Assembly: GCA_027924585.1 (NCBI GenBank)
Contig: BSBM01000486.1
Location: forward strand, 40,316,001-40,380,000
Length of the DNA: 64,000 bases
From: Larix kaempferi
Lineage: Eukaryota > Streptophyta > Pinopsida > Pinales > Pinaceae
Reading direction: 5' to 3'
Part shown: piece by piece, positions 46,254-58,715 of the stretch
How the letters are laid out: the number at the start of each line of letters is the position of its first letter
How positions within the stretch are numbered: position 1 is the stretch's first letter
Translations under genes and position numbers: made by a program
The notes under the pieces: generated by a model
Databases searched by the model: none
The model's input: the letters and a program-made list of their open reading frames with translations, nothing else
What the model was told of the DNA's origin: nothing

Positions 46254-49200
46254 TGGCACCAAATAAATCCAACGCAGTTTCCAAGACTAAATCCACAAAA
46301 CAAAAAACTAGAATGTGATAAGAGGAAGCGGCCATGATCCCCCTGGAAGCCAAAATCCATAGAATAAAGAAATCAAAACTAGACGATCCGAATTGGGGAA
46401 AACACTATGTAGAAATAAATGCATGGGGTATCTACGACAAACAACGAATATATAGAACCTGCTCAGAAACTCATTACCGCAAATATTTATGGTTATATAA
46501 ATGTACCCTTCATAGCCCCATTCAACAACCTGAAAGAAATTATAGAAAAAATCATTATTTGTAGATACCACGATGAAAAAATTTGGATCAACAAGGCCAT
46601 TCCGATCACATATTCACTCATTGTTGTGATTACTTTCCTATCAAGTAAAGGACCAGTAGTACTCGTAGCGAATAAACCATTGCCTCTAGTTAAAGAATTC
46701 ACGCGGAAATCTGTAGGGAAAAAATCAAAAGGGCTTATCATCAGTAAAGTCTAGTATGATTTAGTCAAGTGGGATGCGATAATAATATCACTATGCTTGA
46801 GAAATTATGGCCGGTCATCCGACTTAAGGCTCGACATGTTGGAAGTTGTTAAACAGGTCATGACTGAGGCCAAAATATTCAATTAGGATGAACACTTAGC
46901 ACAATTAGTAAAATATAACTGCGAGAAGTGCTAGGACGCAAGACATGCCATCAAATTCCCATTGTTACTCTTATGGATAGTAATGGACAAATTTATTCTA
47001 GTCGACAAAGCAGAGTTCACTAACATCCAACCCCCACTAATGCTAAACTTTCAAATATTTGTAGGAAAAGGACCATCTTACAATGTAGCCAAAGAAAAGA
47101 CCTACTTAGAACTATGGTTTCAAGAAATCAAAACTAGATGTACCACATGGAGAGTACCACAACACATTCGTCATTGTTTACCTCAAGGATCACACATTGA
47201 GCTTGCCCTTGACCATACAAAAGTATGGTACATGCAAAGTGCAGCAGGGGATGGACATGACCTTGATTATTATCCTAATATTCATGAGTTGTTTACTGAT
47301 TTGTCAAGACAGAAAAAATATTTCCATCCCGATACCGATTATAGCCAAATCTCACCATATGGATATCATTGAACCGCTAACAAACGAAGAGTTAGAAGAC
47401 TAGAGAGAAACAACACTATATAGTACAGCTCTTTTCCCAGATGATGAACCAATCAATCCATTAGCAGTTGTACCTGTCGCTAGTAAGAATAAATAACCAA
47501 TTGGTGAACCTTTGCGAGAGAAAACTGAAGACGATGAAGAAGAACTACTCATCAAAGACAAAGTCAAGCCCGATTTTGATGAACCCTAACTTATGAAAAC
47601 ATTTGACCAAGTTGCTGAAAATATATTTATATATCAACACAATCTTAAAGGAAAATCGACCATACAAAATTCCAAGAAAAGAAAACAACTCTTGGTAGAA
47701 GCCATAGAATATGATATTACATACTGGGCTAAGCATATATTAGTTGAAGTAGCAAAGAACAAGGTGACCATAGACTTGCAAATTAAGAAGGATTCAACCA
47801 TCGTAGACATCCATCTCAAAGACTTCTATTGCAACACAACCACCTCCACAAAATAAAATTAAGATAACTCAACTCTCGTAAGGAATAATTCCTTTCAACT
47901 TGATAGATGACTCTCCAATTCCATCTCCAGCTCAACTTGAAGAAGAAGAACGACAAGAGGTACCCGCATCCAATACTGAACATTTCACAATGACACCTAA
48001 ATTTTGTCAGTTTATTGCTACATACTCACAATTCATTCCTTATATATCCAAGTTGTTTACAAACCCTCCTAACTAGTCAACTAGTACAACCAAGCTTGGA
48101 ATTCCTATTTCTAATTCTCCAAGCAAAGTAAAACTTCCTCCCCTCAATACAATGATCAAACCTTTTGTTTCCCCTTCGACTACAATTGAAGTCCTCTACA
48201 AAACCCTTTGCAAGCAAGCTTAGCATGAACACATATTTTGTATTATGAACCATTAATCACCTCCCTAAACATATATTTCCTATTTACTACATCTAATATA
48301 GACCCCTTTATTGCACCAATACCCATTCTGTCGACAATTGATTAGACTATAATCACAGCTTCCCATTCTTCCACGTCGACTTCAACATTACCAACCTATA
48401 CTATCATCACGACTCCTCCACTTTCCCCATTATTATCGACCCGACGTTGATGGTCCCTTTAATGATACCCTGAATACCCTCTATACCTGCCTTGATTCTG
48501 TTGGTTCCTCCTGCGACACCCCCCTAAGACGAATCCCCCTACTTCGAATTTACCCTCAACCTTACCTACGACAACTCCTTCAACTATAGAACTTTCTTGT
48601 ACAACAATCCTGACCTCGACTATTTCAGCCCCACAGTCATATACACCTCCCTCCTCAACTGCAGCTACATTAACCGCTCCATAGACAACCCTGAACCCTA
48701 GTAAAGACCAAAAGAAGTCATCCAAGAAAAGCAACAAAAACAAGAAGTCTAAGAACAACACCAGGATAACCTTGATGGTACAACCAAAAACCAAATCAAA
48801 ATCAAATAAATTTGTCTTCTTGCCTTCTAAAGATTCAAAGTAGGAACTTGATGGCTTTATCAAGGTCACTACCAAAGAATGTAGCAAAAGTTGGTTAGAA
48901 AGCTCCACAAATTTGAAAGCAATAAAGGAGGAATAAGCAAATGTGGGGATAGTGTGCAACAAAATTAGAGCAAATTATCAGACCATTACTAGATCCTCTC
49001 CTGGAGAAAACCGTTGACAAACTGCAAAATCTAGTTGAATTTTACGTAGAAAGTTGAGAAAAAATTCATGACTAGCTAGTTCAAAAACAACAAGATGAAA
49101 TTGACTTCCTCATCGCCGACTAGTTCACAACATTTGAAGAATGCGACAAAAATTCAAAAGAATATGAGGAACAAACATCCAAAGCATCAATCGTTGTTAA

Positions 49201-49662
49201 TAATCAGTGCTCATATTATGGGAAAATAGAGATTTAGAATATGCATAACACTTTAAATTAGCTTTATAGGCATAAGCAATCAACAAACCCAGCCGCAACA
49301 CAGATTTTAGACGACCAAATTATCATGGAGCAACAAGGACAAGACCAATTAAGAAGAAACGAGTACCAGTGGATACATGAAGGAAAGTGAGCACAAGAAG
49401 AGGTCAGTAAGCTCACTAGTTGCATTTACAAACTAAAGAGATCAACCAAAATTTAAACACAAAAATTTGGACCGGCCATTCATAATATGTTGGATCAACC
49501 TCTGCAAGTTAAGCTAATTCGACTATCAGAACTTACCGTTTTGGAAACAAATATTAGGACTGTCCTCACCAAGTGGTATGACTTTCAAGACCACCTCGCT
49601 CTCTCTTCCATATCCATGGTTGAAGAATGTGTTGAATTTACTCCACCAAGCGAAGCATCTTG
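46254..49662 (+). pseudogene. Degenerate long third ORF downstream of Gypsy integrase, function unknown
   Basis: About 1,130 codons are followable across frameshifts and stops. The start is MAPNKSNAVSKTKSTKQK (basic). Then comes a folded-looking region (INVPFIAPFNNLKEIIEKI, RDEK-like IWINKAIPITYSLIVV, FPLLLLWIVMDKF, LALDHTKVWYMQ; 46400-47370) and an acidic linker (EDDEEELL, near 47530). A Pro/Thr/Ser-rich stretch with KKSSKKSNKNKKSKNN follows (about 48000-48760). The last part is a polar helical tail (VLETNIRTVLTKWYDFQDHL) ending PPSEAS just before the stop at 49660. I do not recognise the domain. It shows none of the signal-peptide or membrane layout of an envelope-like gene. Its position between pol and the 3' LTR marks it as an extra element gene. 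Confidence 0.6.
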
Positions 49663-49743
49663 ATTTTTATTTTTTTTGTAATTCTCTAAAACTTGTATAA
49701 AAGTCACATCTCCCTATTCTCTTCGGGATGAAGAAATGTTTTG

Positions 49744-49755
49744 GAGTGGGGGAGA
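49744..49755 (+). promoter_or_regulatory. Polypurine tract of the Gypsy element
   Basis: GAGTGGGGGAGA immediately precedes an LTR start (TGTTGGAGGATCC), the plus-strand priming site used in reverse transcription. Confidence 0.75.
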
Positions 49756-50102
49756 TGTTGGAGGATCCTAGTTGGTCAGTTGATTAGGTCCTCCTGACAG
49801 ACTATAGATTAGTCGGCTAAGTTGGTCGAGTTAGTTAGGTGAACCGACCAGACAGTTAGGAAGTTGTAATTGAATAAATACTTATTTATAGTATATATTA
49901 GGCTGGTGAGACAGAAGATGTAATGATGCTTCTTGTGTATGATGGTCTCATAATATAAAGCAACCTGTTACTTCTTCCACCATTACTTGTGTTCTTCTCA
50001 TATCTGTATGCATGTATGTATCTTGTATCTTGTTATGTATTGCTTTACTACTAGTAACCTCATGTAATCCCTTGGATTAAAGGGGACTTTGATTGGTATC
50101 AT
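49756..50102 (+). mobile_element. 3' LTR of the Gypsy element (right end approximate)
   Basis: It begins TGTTGGAGGATCC after the polypurine tract. A TATA-like TTATTTATAGTATATA lies near 49880. The right edge is set tentatively at TTGGTATCA near 50102 because no partner LTR is in the window. Confidence 0.55.
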
Positions 50103-51283
50103 TATGCATCCTAATTTGTTGAACAATCTGTGTTCTTGTATTCTAATCTCGAATTTATATTGAATTGATATGCATTACTCTCAATAAGGCCATTGTGAAA
50201 TATTACATACAATGTTGCAACATGGTGCATGTTTGAAGGTTTGAGGAGACAACAAAGTAGAGATCATGGGAGATCATGGTTGCGGTAGCAAAAAAAAAAC
50301 ATGTGATGAGGCATGTTGGGAGTGATTTCCATGGTGAGTTTCTATTTTTTCTTGTTGAATAGATCTTGTTTGTTGATAGTTGTGATACGTTGGTTGTGTG
50401 AATGTCATATCTGAGAGAGCTAACAATGTCACTAAATACACAATGAAGAGACAAACTTTGTGATTGTTAGAACTCAAGACATAAGGCTACTTAGGTAGAG
50501 CCTTATCATGGAGCAATGAACCAATTGTGCCACTTAAAAGGGAAGTGATAGCATAGCAATATGACTAACAATGCCAAGAGGGGTCAAGAATTACTTTTAC
50601 TAGTACAAGAGAAAAACATGGCATAAAGACATTGTTGTTAGGGCTTGGTTAAGAGACATTCTAATGCAACCCCATGGTACTATGCTATAAAATCACAAAT
50701 CCAAATACCATTTTCCTCAAAGTAACTAAATTGGAATGGCTAACTAGTCTAACTCTCTACAAGGCTTATAATAATTTCAACAAGAGTCTAAAAAGGGATT
50801 TATTTCACTTGGGTTTCTTGTAGCTTTTTGTTGATGCCAAATAGTTCTCTTACTTAGATTCATTTTCTTCTTTCCTACTACTATGCACTCCTCTTCCTCT
50901 ATTTTTCCTTGTCTTATTCTTTGTTGTCTATGTTTCTTCTTTGTGAGGAAGAATGGATTCCCTTCTCTCTTAAAATTAGTGTATAAATTAAAAGTACCTC
51001 CCATATTAAATTTCAACAACCTTCTTTTAATAAGCCTAAGGACTTGACCTCTAAAGTAATGTTAAGTGCCTCTCTTCATACCTAAAACAATAAAAAATTA
51101 AACACTACAAAGATCAACCTAGAACACTAATTAATGAGTTGTTAAAAATCATGTGGTCTTTAAATTCAGGCCCCATCAAACATTAAAGTTGATTAAAGGA
51201 AAGCCGCAGTGATAAAAAAGTTTGTTCGATGAATAAAGGGAAGTCCAATGATTTAGAAAAGATCATGCAAGGCACAGAGCAAT
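50103..51283. other. Repeat debris, no gene
   Basis: The segment about 50470-50680 is a diverged copy of the 198-bp tandem repeat at 54440-54986. The remainder has no recognisable coding sequence. Confidence 0.4.
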
Positions 51284-51897
51284 TGATCTAGATGGATATC
51301 GGTGGCCACCCACCTATTCCACTGGCTCAAAATAGTTTCCCATTTTGCCAATTTTCTAGTAATTTTTCTATGGTTTTTCAAGTCCCAAACTTTCGGGGCC
51401 GTTTGAATGCCCTAAATGACGTTTTTTGGTGATTTGGGGGTCCTATAGAAAAGTATACATTTGGCCCCATTCGAAATTTGTAAATCTCGGATAGACCTTT
51501 CCAACGGGCTACCGAGCGCCCCAAACGGAGATCGTATGCAAAAGTTATGAACCCAGGAAGTTGCCCTGTTCAACTAACCACCTTGGGGCCACAAACTTTA
51601 TGACGATTCATCTTCTAGGGTTAGGTTTTTTGATGTTTGGGATTCTTTCCCTCATTCTTATGATAAATAGTCCCTTTCAGCCTCGTTTTGTATTCATCTT
51701 GGCACAAATGAGCATAGCGGCCACATCTCTTCGTAGAGATAGCTACTACCATTCTAGCTACTTTTATTTTACAGTCCATTTTATTTATGCTATTTAATAG
51801 AATATGTGTTTGTTGTATCACTGTGTTCTTTGCAATATATCTATGTATATCATTATGTATCTTCTCTTTCATTTCATTCCCACATAAATCCGAATCA
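51284..51897 (+). mobile_element. 5' LTR of the 2.9-kb gag-protease element
   Basis: 614 bp, TGATCTAGATGG to AATCCGAATCA, colinear with the 3' LTR at 53591-54196. It contains TCCAACGGGCTACCGAGCGC, present almost unchanged in both LTRs. The left flank is GCAAT, against GCAAC after the 3' LTR, a 4/5 target duplication. Confidence 0.9.
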
Positions 51898-51898
51898 G

Positions 51899-51910
51899 TG
51901 GTATCAGAGC
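51899..51910 (+). promoter_or_regulatory. Primer-binding site (initiator-Met tRNA)
   Basis: TGGTATCAGAGC lies one base after the 5' LTR, complementary to plant initiator-Met tRNA. Confidence 0.9.
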
Positions 51911-52029
51911 AATCTTCTCTTTGATTGTTTCTTGGTGCATGTCCCTGACGAGGTCAGGATATAGAGAGTTGGGTCTCGAAATAGTCTTCACTTGGGGAAG
52001 ACCACTCTCGCCGCCCCAAACAACCTCCC

Positions 52030-52400
52030 ATGGTGGAAGAAAAGAGAGACGATGGAGCAGGAGATCCTATCAAGTTTTTGCTCGAGGAATCCCTCGCGCG
52101 ACAGAGAAATGAGATGATGGATAATTTCACCTAGATCCTTCGAACCTTGTGGGAAACTATGATGACCAGTTTACAAAATGGACCATTCTGCGTCAAGAGA
52201 GGGACCAAATGGTGTTGGAGTACACCAACAACTTTCATACCTTGCGCACAAATCTGGGTATCAAGGACTACGAGCGGAACCTAGTACTGAAATATCACAG
52301 TGGCCTACATCGGTACATACAAATAGAGATGGATTTCCTGCACATCTCTTTACTCGGATCTGCCTATCAGTATGCTGTCAAAATTGAGCAAAAATTTTGA
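52030..52400 (+). pseudogene. Gypsy-type gag, shortened
   Basis: It starts MVEEKRDDGAGDP. After a stop, and apparently a missing piece, it continues with LRQERDQMVLEYTNNFHTLR and GLHRYIQIEMDFL, matching the central part of the retrotransposon gag domain. The first part, with its LARQRNEMMDNF, looks joined to the later part by a deletion. No intact zinc knuckle was seen. Confidence 0.75.
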
Positions 52401-52739
52401 GCAAGCACGACTTCGGACCTGTGCAAAAGCAGGGCAAGGGAAACTCTGGCTTGCAGAACATGGGATAGGGAAAGGAAAACCATTCCCAACCACAAGCGAA
52501 GAAGGGGAACGGAAAGACAAAGAAGGATACTGGGAAGTGGTGCGAGTTCCACCAAAGCCCCTAGCACAACACTAATGAATGTCGCTCAAAACAATCATTG
52601 GTGGCTGAGATCAAAGTTTCAAGATCAGATCTCAATTCTGATTTTGATTCATAACCCAATCTCACAGCTGCAGACAAAGGGATGTTGATCATTGATGCAG
52701 AACCTAATGTCATTGTTGCTACCACACAGATTCAACTAG

Positions 52740-53278
52740 AGGAACTTGAAGAGTTGGAGGTAGAGGAGCGCCTCTTCCACTCATAGATGTGGGTGAAGGG
52801 AATTCTCCTACATTTTGTTGTGGACAACGACATCCAAAAGAACCTAATCTCGGTATATGTCATCAAGATATTGGAGCTACCAATAACACCACACCCGCAA
52901 CCATACACCATTGGTTGGCTAAGCCAAGGACGAGGGATCTGCATCAGTCATCAATGTCTCCTACCATACGACATCAAGCCATTCAAATATGAGGTATTGT
53001 GTGATGTGGCCCCACTTGAAGTATGTGATGTTCTTTTAGGACAATCATATATGTGGAAGCGTAATGCTATATATGAATCAGGACCTCGCAGTGTCATTGT
53101 CACTTTGGGAGGACAACTCTATCGGATACCAGAGATAGTTGCACCTACCCCAACCAATCAAAGCAGGAAGATAATCTGCCACACTGGAAAATTTTTGTTA
53201 TTTGCAATTGCCACTGAAGGAGAACATCAAATCGCAGAGACATCCACAACCTCTGCATATTATCCTTCTACTCAGTAG
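52740..53278 (+). pseudogene. Retropepsin-like aspartic protease region
   Basis: One frame from 52787 (after a TAG) reads LLHFVVDNDIQKNLIS, where an active protease would have a D-S/T-G-like triad; here it is DND, so catalysis is lost. RLPYD-like LLPYDIKPFKYEVLCDV, LGQSYMWKRNAIYE and LGGQLYRIPE follow, matching the gag-associated protease of plant Gypsy elements. The frame stops at 53278. RT and integrase are absent before the 3' LTR, so the element is non-autonomous. Confidence 0.75.
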
Positions 53279-53590
53279 AACAAGAAGAACACAAAGTCAG
53301 TGCAGCATCGCCTATTCGGGTACCTCTACAGTGCAAGGCCACGCATTCAAGGTTCTCCTCCAAAAAGAAACCATCCACACCGGTGCATACCAAGGATACC
53401 ACAACAACCAAAACTGTTGAATAGCTCCAGCGCATCCATCAACAACAATTACAACCCTCTGAAGATGTCAAAGTAAGGCATCCTTTTCACTTCAGCAAAT
53501 GCTGCACCAGAAGCTCAACTCGACACACAACTCGACATATGATAAGGGATTTGACTCAATGGAGACCATTGCTTCCTAATGGGGGAGGAA

Positions 53591-54196
53591 TGATCCAAAT
53601 GGATATCAGGGGCCACCCACCTATTCCACTGGCTCAAACCAGTTTCCCATTTTGTCAATTTTCTAGTAATTTTTCTATGGTTTTTCAAGTCCCAAACTTT
53701 CGGGGCTGTTTTGAGGCCCTAAATGACATTTTTTGGCCAATTGTGGGGCCAAATGGCACTTTTTTCCTAGTAGAAAGTTGTAAATCTCAAATAGAACTTT
53801 CCAACGGGCTACCGAGCGCCCCAAACAAAGATAGTATGCAAAATTTATGACCCTGGGAAGTTGACTGTTCAACTAACCACCCTGGGGCCACAAACTTTAT
53901 GACGGTTCATCTTCCAGGGTTAGGTTTTTGGATGTTTGGGATTATTTCCCTCATGCTTATGATAAATAGGCCCTTTCAGCCTCTTTTTGTATTCAGCTTG
54001 GCACAAATGAGCATAGTGGCCACATCTCTTCTCAGAGATAGCTACTACCATTGTAGCTACTTTTATTTTACAATCTATTCTATTTATGCTATTTAATAGA
54101 ATATGTGTTTGTTGTATCACTGTGTTCTTTGCAATATATCTATGTATATCATTATGTATCTGCTCTTTCATTTTGTTCCCACATAAATCCGGATCA
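53591..54196 (+). mobile_element. 3' LTR of the 2.9-kb gag-protease element
   Basis: 606 bp, preceded by the polypurine tract TAATGGGGGAGGAA (53577-53590) and ending AATCCGGATCA. It differs from the 5' LTR by scattered substitutions and small indels. The clearest is in the block near 53740-53780, where a short piece of the 5' LTR is lost. Confidence 0.9.
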
Positions 54197-54439
54197 GCAA
54201 CATACCTAATGATTCCAAAAATACATGAAAGGAAAGTATTAATCAACAAATGGGAGATGATCGAAGGGATGATATTTCCTTAGGAACCTAGGCCACATTT
54301 CGCTAACATTCCAAACAAGCTACCTGATGGGATTGAGGATCAAAGCAATGAGATTTCTAAAACAACATGGAATCCCATTACAATTCTGCACATGATGAGA
54401 GTCAAATTGGAGGGTCCATGTATGATGCCCCTACATCAC

Positions 54440-54986
54440 TCCCCTCCATAGTAGAACTAAAGATGTGAATTTACTTACGTAAAGCCTTTCGTGGTGTAAT
54501 CGATGAAAATTTCCAACACCTCTCCTTCAAAGGGAAGTGTTAGCATAGTTAGATGACTAGCACCCCCAAGAGGGACCAAGAGCCGTTTTTACCAGTATAG
54601 GAGAAAGGCATGGCATAGAGATGTTGTTAAGATATCTCCCCCCAAAGTGGAACTCAAGACACAAGGATACTTAGGTAGAGAATTATCATGGTGCAACCAA
54701 CCAACTTTTCAAACACCTCTATTTTAAGAGGGAAATCTTAGTACAATTATATGACTACCACCCCCAAGCAAGGCCAAGAGCCATTTTTACCAGTATAGGG
54801 ATAGGACATGGCATAGAGATGATCCAACAAGGGCTTGGTTAAGAGACCACCCCCTAAGTTGAACTCAAGATTAAAGATACTTATGTAGATCGTTATGACA
54901 ATGCAATCAACCAAGATTGCCAACACCTCCCTTGAAAATAAAAGTGCCAACACAACTACATGACTACCACCCCTAAGCGGAGCCAA
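54440..54986 (+). repeat. Tandem repeat, period about 198 bp, roughly 2.7 units
   Basis: Units share CCAAGAGCC, TTTTTACCAGTATAGG, CATGGCATAGAGATG and GAACTCAAGA. Equivalent points lie at 54576, 54774 and about 54983. A diverged copy occurs at 50470-50680 in the same orientation. Confidence 0.7.
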
Positions 54987-55004
54987 CACTAGTACAAAAT
55001 GAGA

Positions 55005-55262
55005 TATAAGTGACTAGGCGACTAAAAAAGTCAGTCACCACTATTTTTTCAAGGGATAAACGACTAAAATTGAGCAATTTTAAATAAGACAACTAAAAAC
55101 GACTAAGATAAATGACTAATTTAGTCACCGGATAAAATATATGACTAGATAACAAGTGACTAAAATAAAAATGACTAAATTAGTCACGGGAATATAAATA
55201 TAACTAGCTAACAACGATTAATGTGAATTAGTCGTTTATGTTAGTCATTTTTAGTTGTGTCA
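55005..55262. repeat. GACTAA-motif-rich cluster
   Basis: About a dozen GACTA or TAGTC words fall in 250 bp, including GACTAATTTAGTCAC and GACTAAATTAGTCAC (near-palindromes). Such clustering resembles subterminal repeats of DNA transposons, but no clear matching termini were found. Confidence 0.45.
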
Positions 55263-58200
55263 CACTGAAAATGGAAAATTACAATTTTGATAATGAATTT
55301 GTACAATATTTTACTAAATTTTAACAATGCAAATGGATTTAGTGATCTCACTATGGGGGTCATGGTCCATGTGTCTGGTCCCAAACCACCATATTGGCCC
55401 TCCATAGGGGATATTTGGCCTGGAAATGGAATGTGGTGCTCATTTTGAAGTTTAGAACACTAGATATGGTTTCTAAAACCAAGGGAAAATTAATGATCTA
55501 AAATTATAGTATGCTCAACCCAGGTCTTGTAATTGACATTGTCCAAGAATTCTAGCAATTGACTTGGCACTTTCATATTTGTGAGGGGGATTTACCCAAA
55601 CCGGCATGGCCTTAATGAATTCAAGCGTTTAATGTACATAGAACTCTACAATGCTAGGTGTTATCATGCCACTTTCTCTTGCTTGTGACACTTAAGTGTT
55701 TTGTAATGAATTTGTCACAAATCAAATTTTATTGTAGATTATAATTAGAAAAACCATGGACAATGGGATAATTAAGCATTATTGAACTTCAAATATATTA
55801 TGCCTATAGTGTCACATCCAGTTCGATGTGCTTTTTGTGTCCATACCTTTTTCGCCATTTTCATTGTCATATGACCCCCTCGGCAGGTCCACCAAGTTAC
55901 ATTTTCTTGTTACCATGTCATGGTCAAGTCAAGTTATGAAGATTTGTCGTCTTTTCGTATGGTCATTGTCATGTCAGTTACTTGGTACCATTGTGTTCAT
56001 CTCATCACGTTGATCACGCTCGAATTTTGTTTTACCAAAACGGTCACCGTTTGACCCTTTCGGCAGTCAGTCAAAGTTTCAACAAGTTGGAGTAAATTGT
56101 GTCTTGCCAATTAAAATCCACCATTTTTTGCATCCATCAATAAAATTTCCAATCAAGTCTATCATTAGTTTTCTCACTTTGTCTATGTCTAGAAATATCA
56201 ATAATATCCCCCGGCATGTCTTTGTGCAAAATAACCAATGTTCTCCAATTTAAAAAATAAATAAAGATTTTCCCTTTCCCTTTAAACTCTATATCTTTTT
56301 ATAATCTCTTTTCCTTAAATAATCTTTTCCGTTTTACATTTTATTTTCTAATCTTTTAAAGAATAAATTTATTATTTAATTTTTTACTATTTAAAAAACA
56401 AAATTTCTTATTATAAAATTTAATTATAATCTAAAACTTTTAAAAATAAAACTTATTATTAAGAGAATGGAATTTCCTTACTATCCATATTTTGGGAAAA
56501 GTATAGGGGAACAAGGTATGGAGGCCTCTTCCTATCCTCTAAATGGTAAGACCTTCTCTAGACCTTTAGAGTGATGGTGTTGCACGTTTGCTAGAGGTCA
56601 TTAAACAAAAGCTTGAAAAATTCATGGGAAGCTACACCAACACTGTTTTAGTGGTTTCATACCTTTATTTTTCATAGTTAATTTGTATTAAATATAATAT
56701 AGTTTAATATATAGGTATATATTAATTATATTTTATATATGATATTATAGTATGTTAATATATACAAATGTTACTATATAATTAATATGTTAAGCTTATA
56801 TATAATATTAATACATTATGTTTTTAATATATAAATATATTATAGTGAAACATTATATTTATATAATATAATAATATTAACAAATTTAAAAAAATCAAAT
56901 TCATATTGGCGGACAAAAATTTGGACTGAAGAAAGACCGGGGGAAAAGAAAAATTGGGAGAGATTTGTTAAGGTGAAGTAGGTTCTTATATTGGAGTGTT
57001 CAGACTTTCTTGGTTTTGTTTCAATTTAGATTTTTGCTGTCAGAAGTAGGGTTTGGTCCTTTACTAGTTGTCAATGAGATTTTTACGAGACCTATGAACC
57101 ACCACCACTTTAGGCGTAAGCCCGAAACCCATGGCATGATTTGAAATTACAGTGAACCCATCACTTCTGGTTGCATTTTCTCAACACACTGAAGTAAATC
57201 AAGAGCACTCCTCAAGGGAACTAGTTTATACCATAAGGTATGCTCTTTCATTAAACCTTTTTACTGTCAGGAAACATCTGCATTCTTTTATGTTTGTTAT
57301 GAATTTAATATTCTTATGTTTTCTTTTGTTGAATATGGACTTTCACAAGTACATAGCTATGAACAAGTACATAGCTATGAACTTATAAGCATAAGAAGGA
57401 GATGGAAGTTGTGAGGGTTTAGACAAGTAAAATTTTCTATTGACGACTAGCTTGTTACCAGTATGATTCCTCTGTTTTTTAGTTTGTTTAACCTTTACTG
57501 TACTTTGTTTCCACAGTCGATAAAGGTATCATGGACCGTTGTATGTCAGTTAACTACAAATAATGCAAGATATTCTTCCTCAATTTATGAGTCTAGGGTT
57601 CTCATTATAACCCTATTGACTATACTCCTTTCTATATGTATGAATAAATTGGAACAAGCCCTACCAAGGTCGTACGCTTTCCCTCCCCTTTCATACAAGA
57701 CAGATTTGGGCACTATGAATCGAGAAAATTTTATGTTCTTCATATTTGAATGGAAATCCTTTATGGTCTACCCCTTCCAATAGGTTTCTCCTAAATGATA
57801 GTGGTAGGATTAGGGAAACCTACTGGTTATGCTCCCTTACTTATCTTCATTTCTCTTTGAAACATTAAAGTTCCCTATAGTAGCCTGGGTTTCTCCATTA
57901 ATCCTCTCCCATTTGAATATTCTCATTGTCTCCCATTCATATTTTCTACCAACCTCACTCTAATATCCTTGGGAGCACTTTTGAGGATTTGAATTTTCTC
58001 CTCCTCAATTTTTCTCAAGGAATTTTAAACCCACAAATATTTTCTTCAGATGACAGATGAAGATTATTCTATCCCAACATGCCCATAGGATATCTTGACC
58101 TACTCCTCCTTATTCCCGGTTTATTGATCATCTAAAATTTGTATGAAAGGGTTTTTCCATTGCCATATGTGTTAAGCCTGAGTTGCATCCTCAATCATAT

Positions 58201-58500
58201 CATCTTCCTCCTTGTTAGGGCACAAATTTTTAAGACATCCATACTTTCTACACTTTGTATATATGTTAGATTGTCTATATTAAGCATTGTCACCTCTATC
58301 TCATATTGTTTGGGAGGCCCTCTTCTAAATCGAACTCCTCCAAGTTTTTTGCAATTTTTAAATTTTCCATCTTATATATTCTTGTTTCTTTCTTATATAT
58401 TTTATATATTTGAGATCATATTGATTTTAATATTTTTTAGTCTTCTTATATATTTTAGCTCATATTGATTTTAATATTTTTCCCTCCAAATAGCACTCAC
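55263..58500. other. Gene-free, partly very AT-rich sequence
   Basis: TGTCACATCC at 55811 could be an LTR edge, but its partner was not found. 56640-56900 is almost pure A/T. A small tandem duplication lies at 57348-57383 (AAGTACATAGCTATGAAC twice) and a longer one at about 58381-58490 (GATTTTAATATTTTT words). No domain-bearing frame is present. Confidence 0.4.
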
Positions 58501-58559
58501 GACTCAATCCCACGTTCCACATTGCCTAAAAGTTAATGACCGAGAACTCATGGAGTGCC

Positions 58560-58715
58560 TGGAGATGTCTCAGATTTGAATTTTGAAAGCGGAGTTGTTC
58601 TTTTGGTATTATGTGGGCCAATTACATTTGGCATATGGCCAGGATTCGAACTCTAGGCCAATCACATATGAGATCTATGTAATATAAGCATTTGTCAATC
58701 GAGCGATGAGGGTTT
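58560..58715 (-). mobile_element. Candidate tRNA-derived SINE or tRNA pseudogene
   Basis: On the minus strand an A-box-like TCGCTCGATTGAC near 58700 is followed by a good B box AGTTCGAATCC near 58640. The spacing is longer than in a class I tRNA but possible with a variable arm. I could not fold an acceptor stem, so it is not a functional tRNA. The 3' boundary is not visible. Confidence 0.35.

Noticed and set aside
48459-48962. 167-codon open frame on the minus strand
   Set aside because: It is antisense to the Pro/Thr/Ser-rich part of the Gypsy third ORF; low-complexity sense sequence lacking stops on the other strand explains it.
54987-55000. CACTAGTACAAAAT as the terminus of a CACTA transposon
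   Set aside because: The words also fit the continuation of the 198-bp repeat (ACTAGTACAAGAG near 50603), and no matching right end or 3-bp duplication was found.
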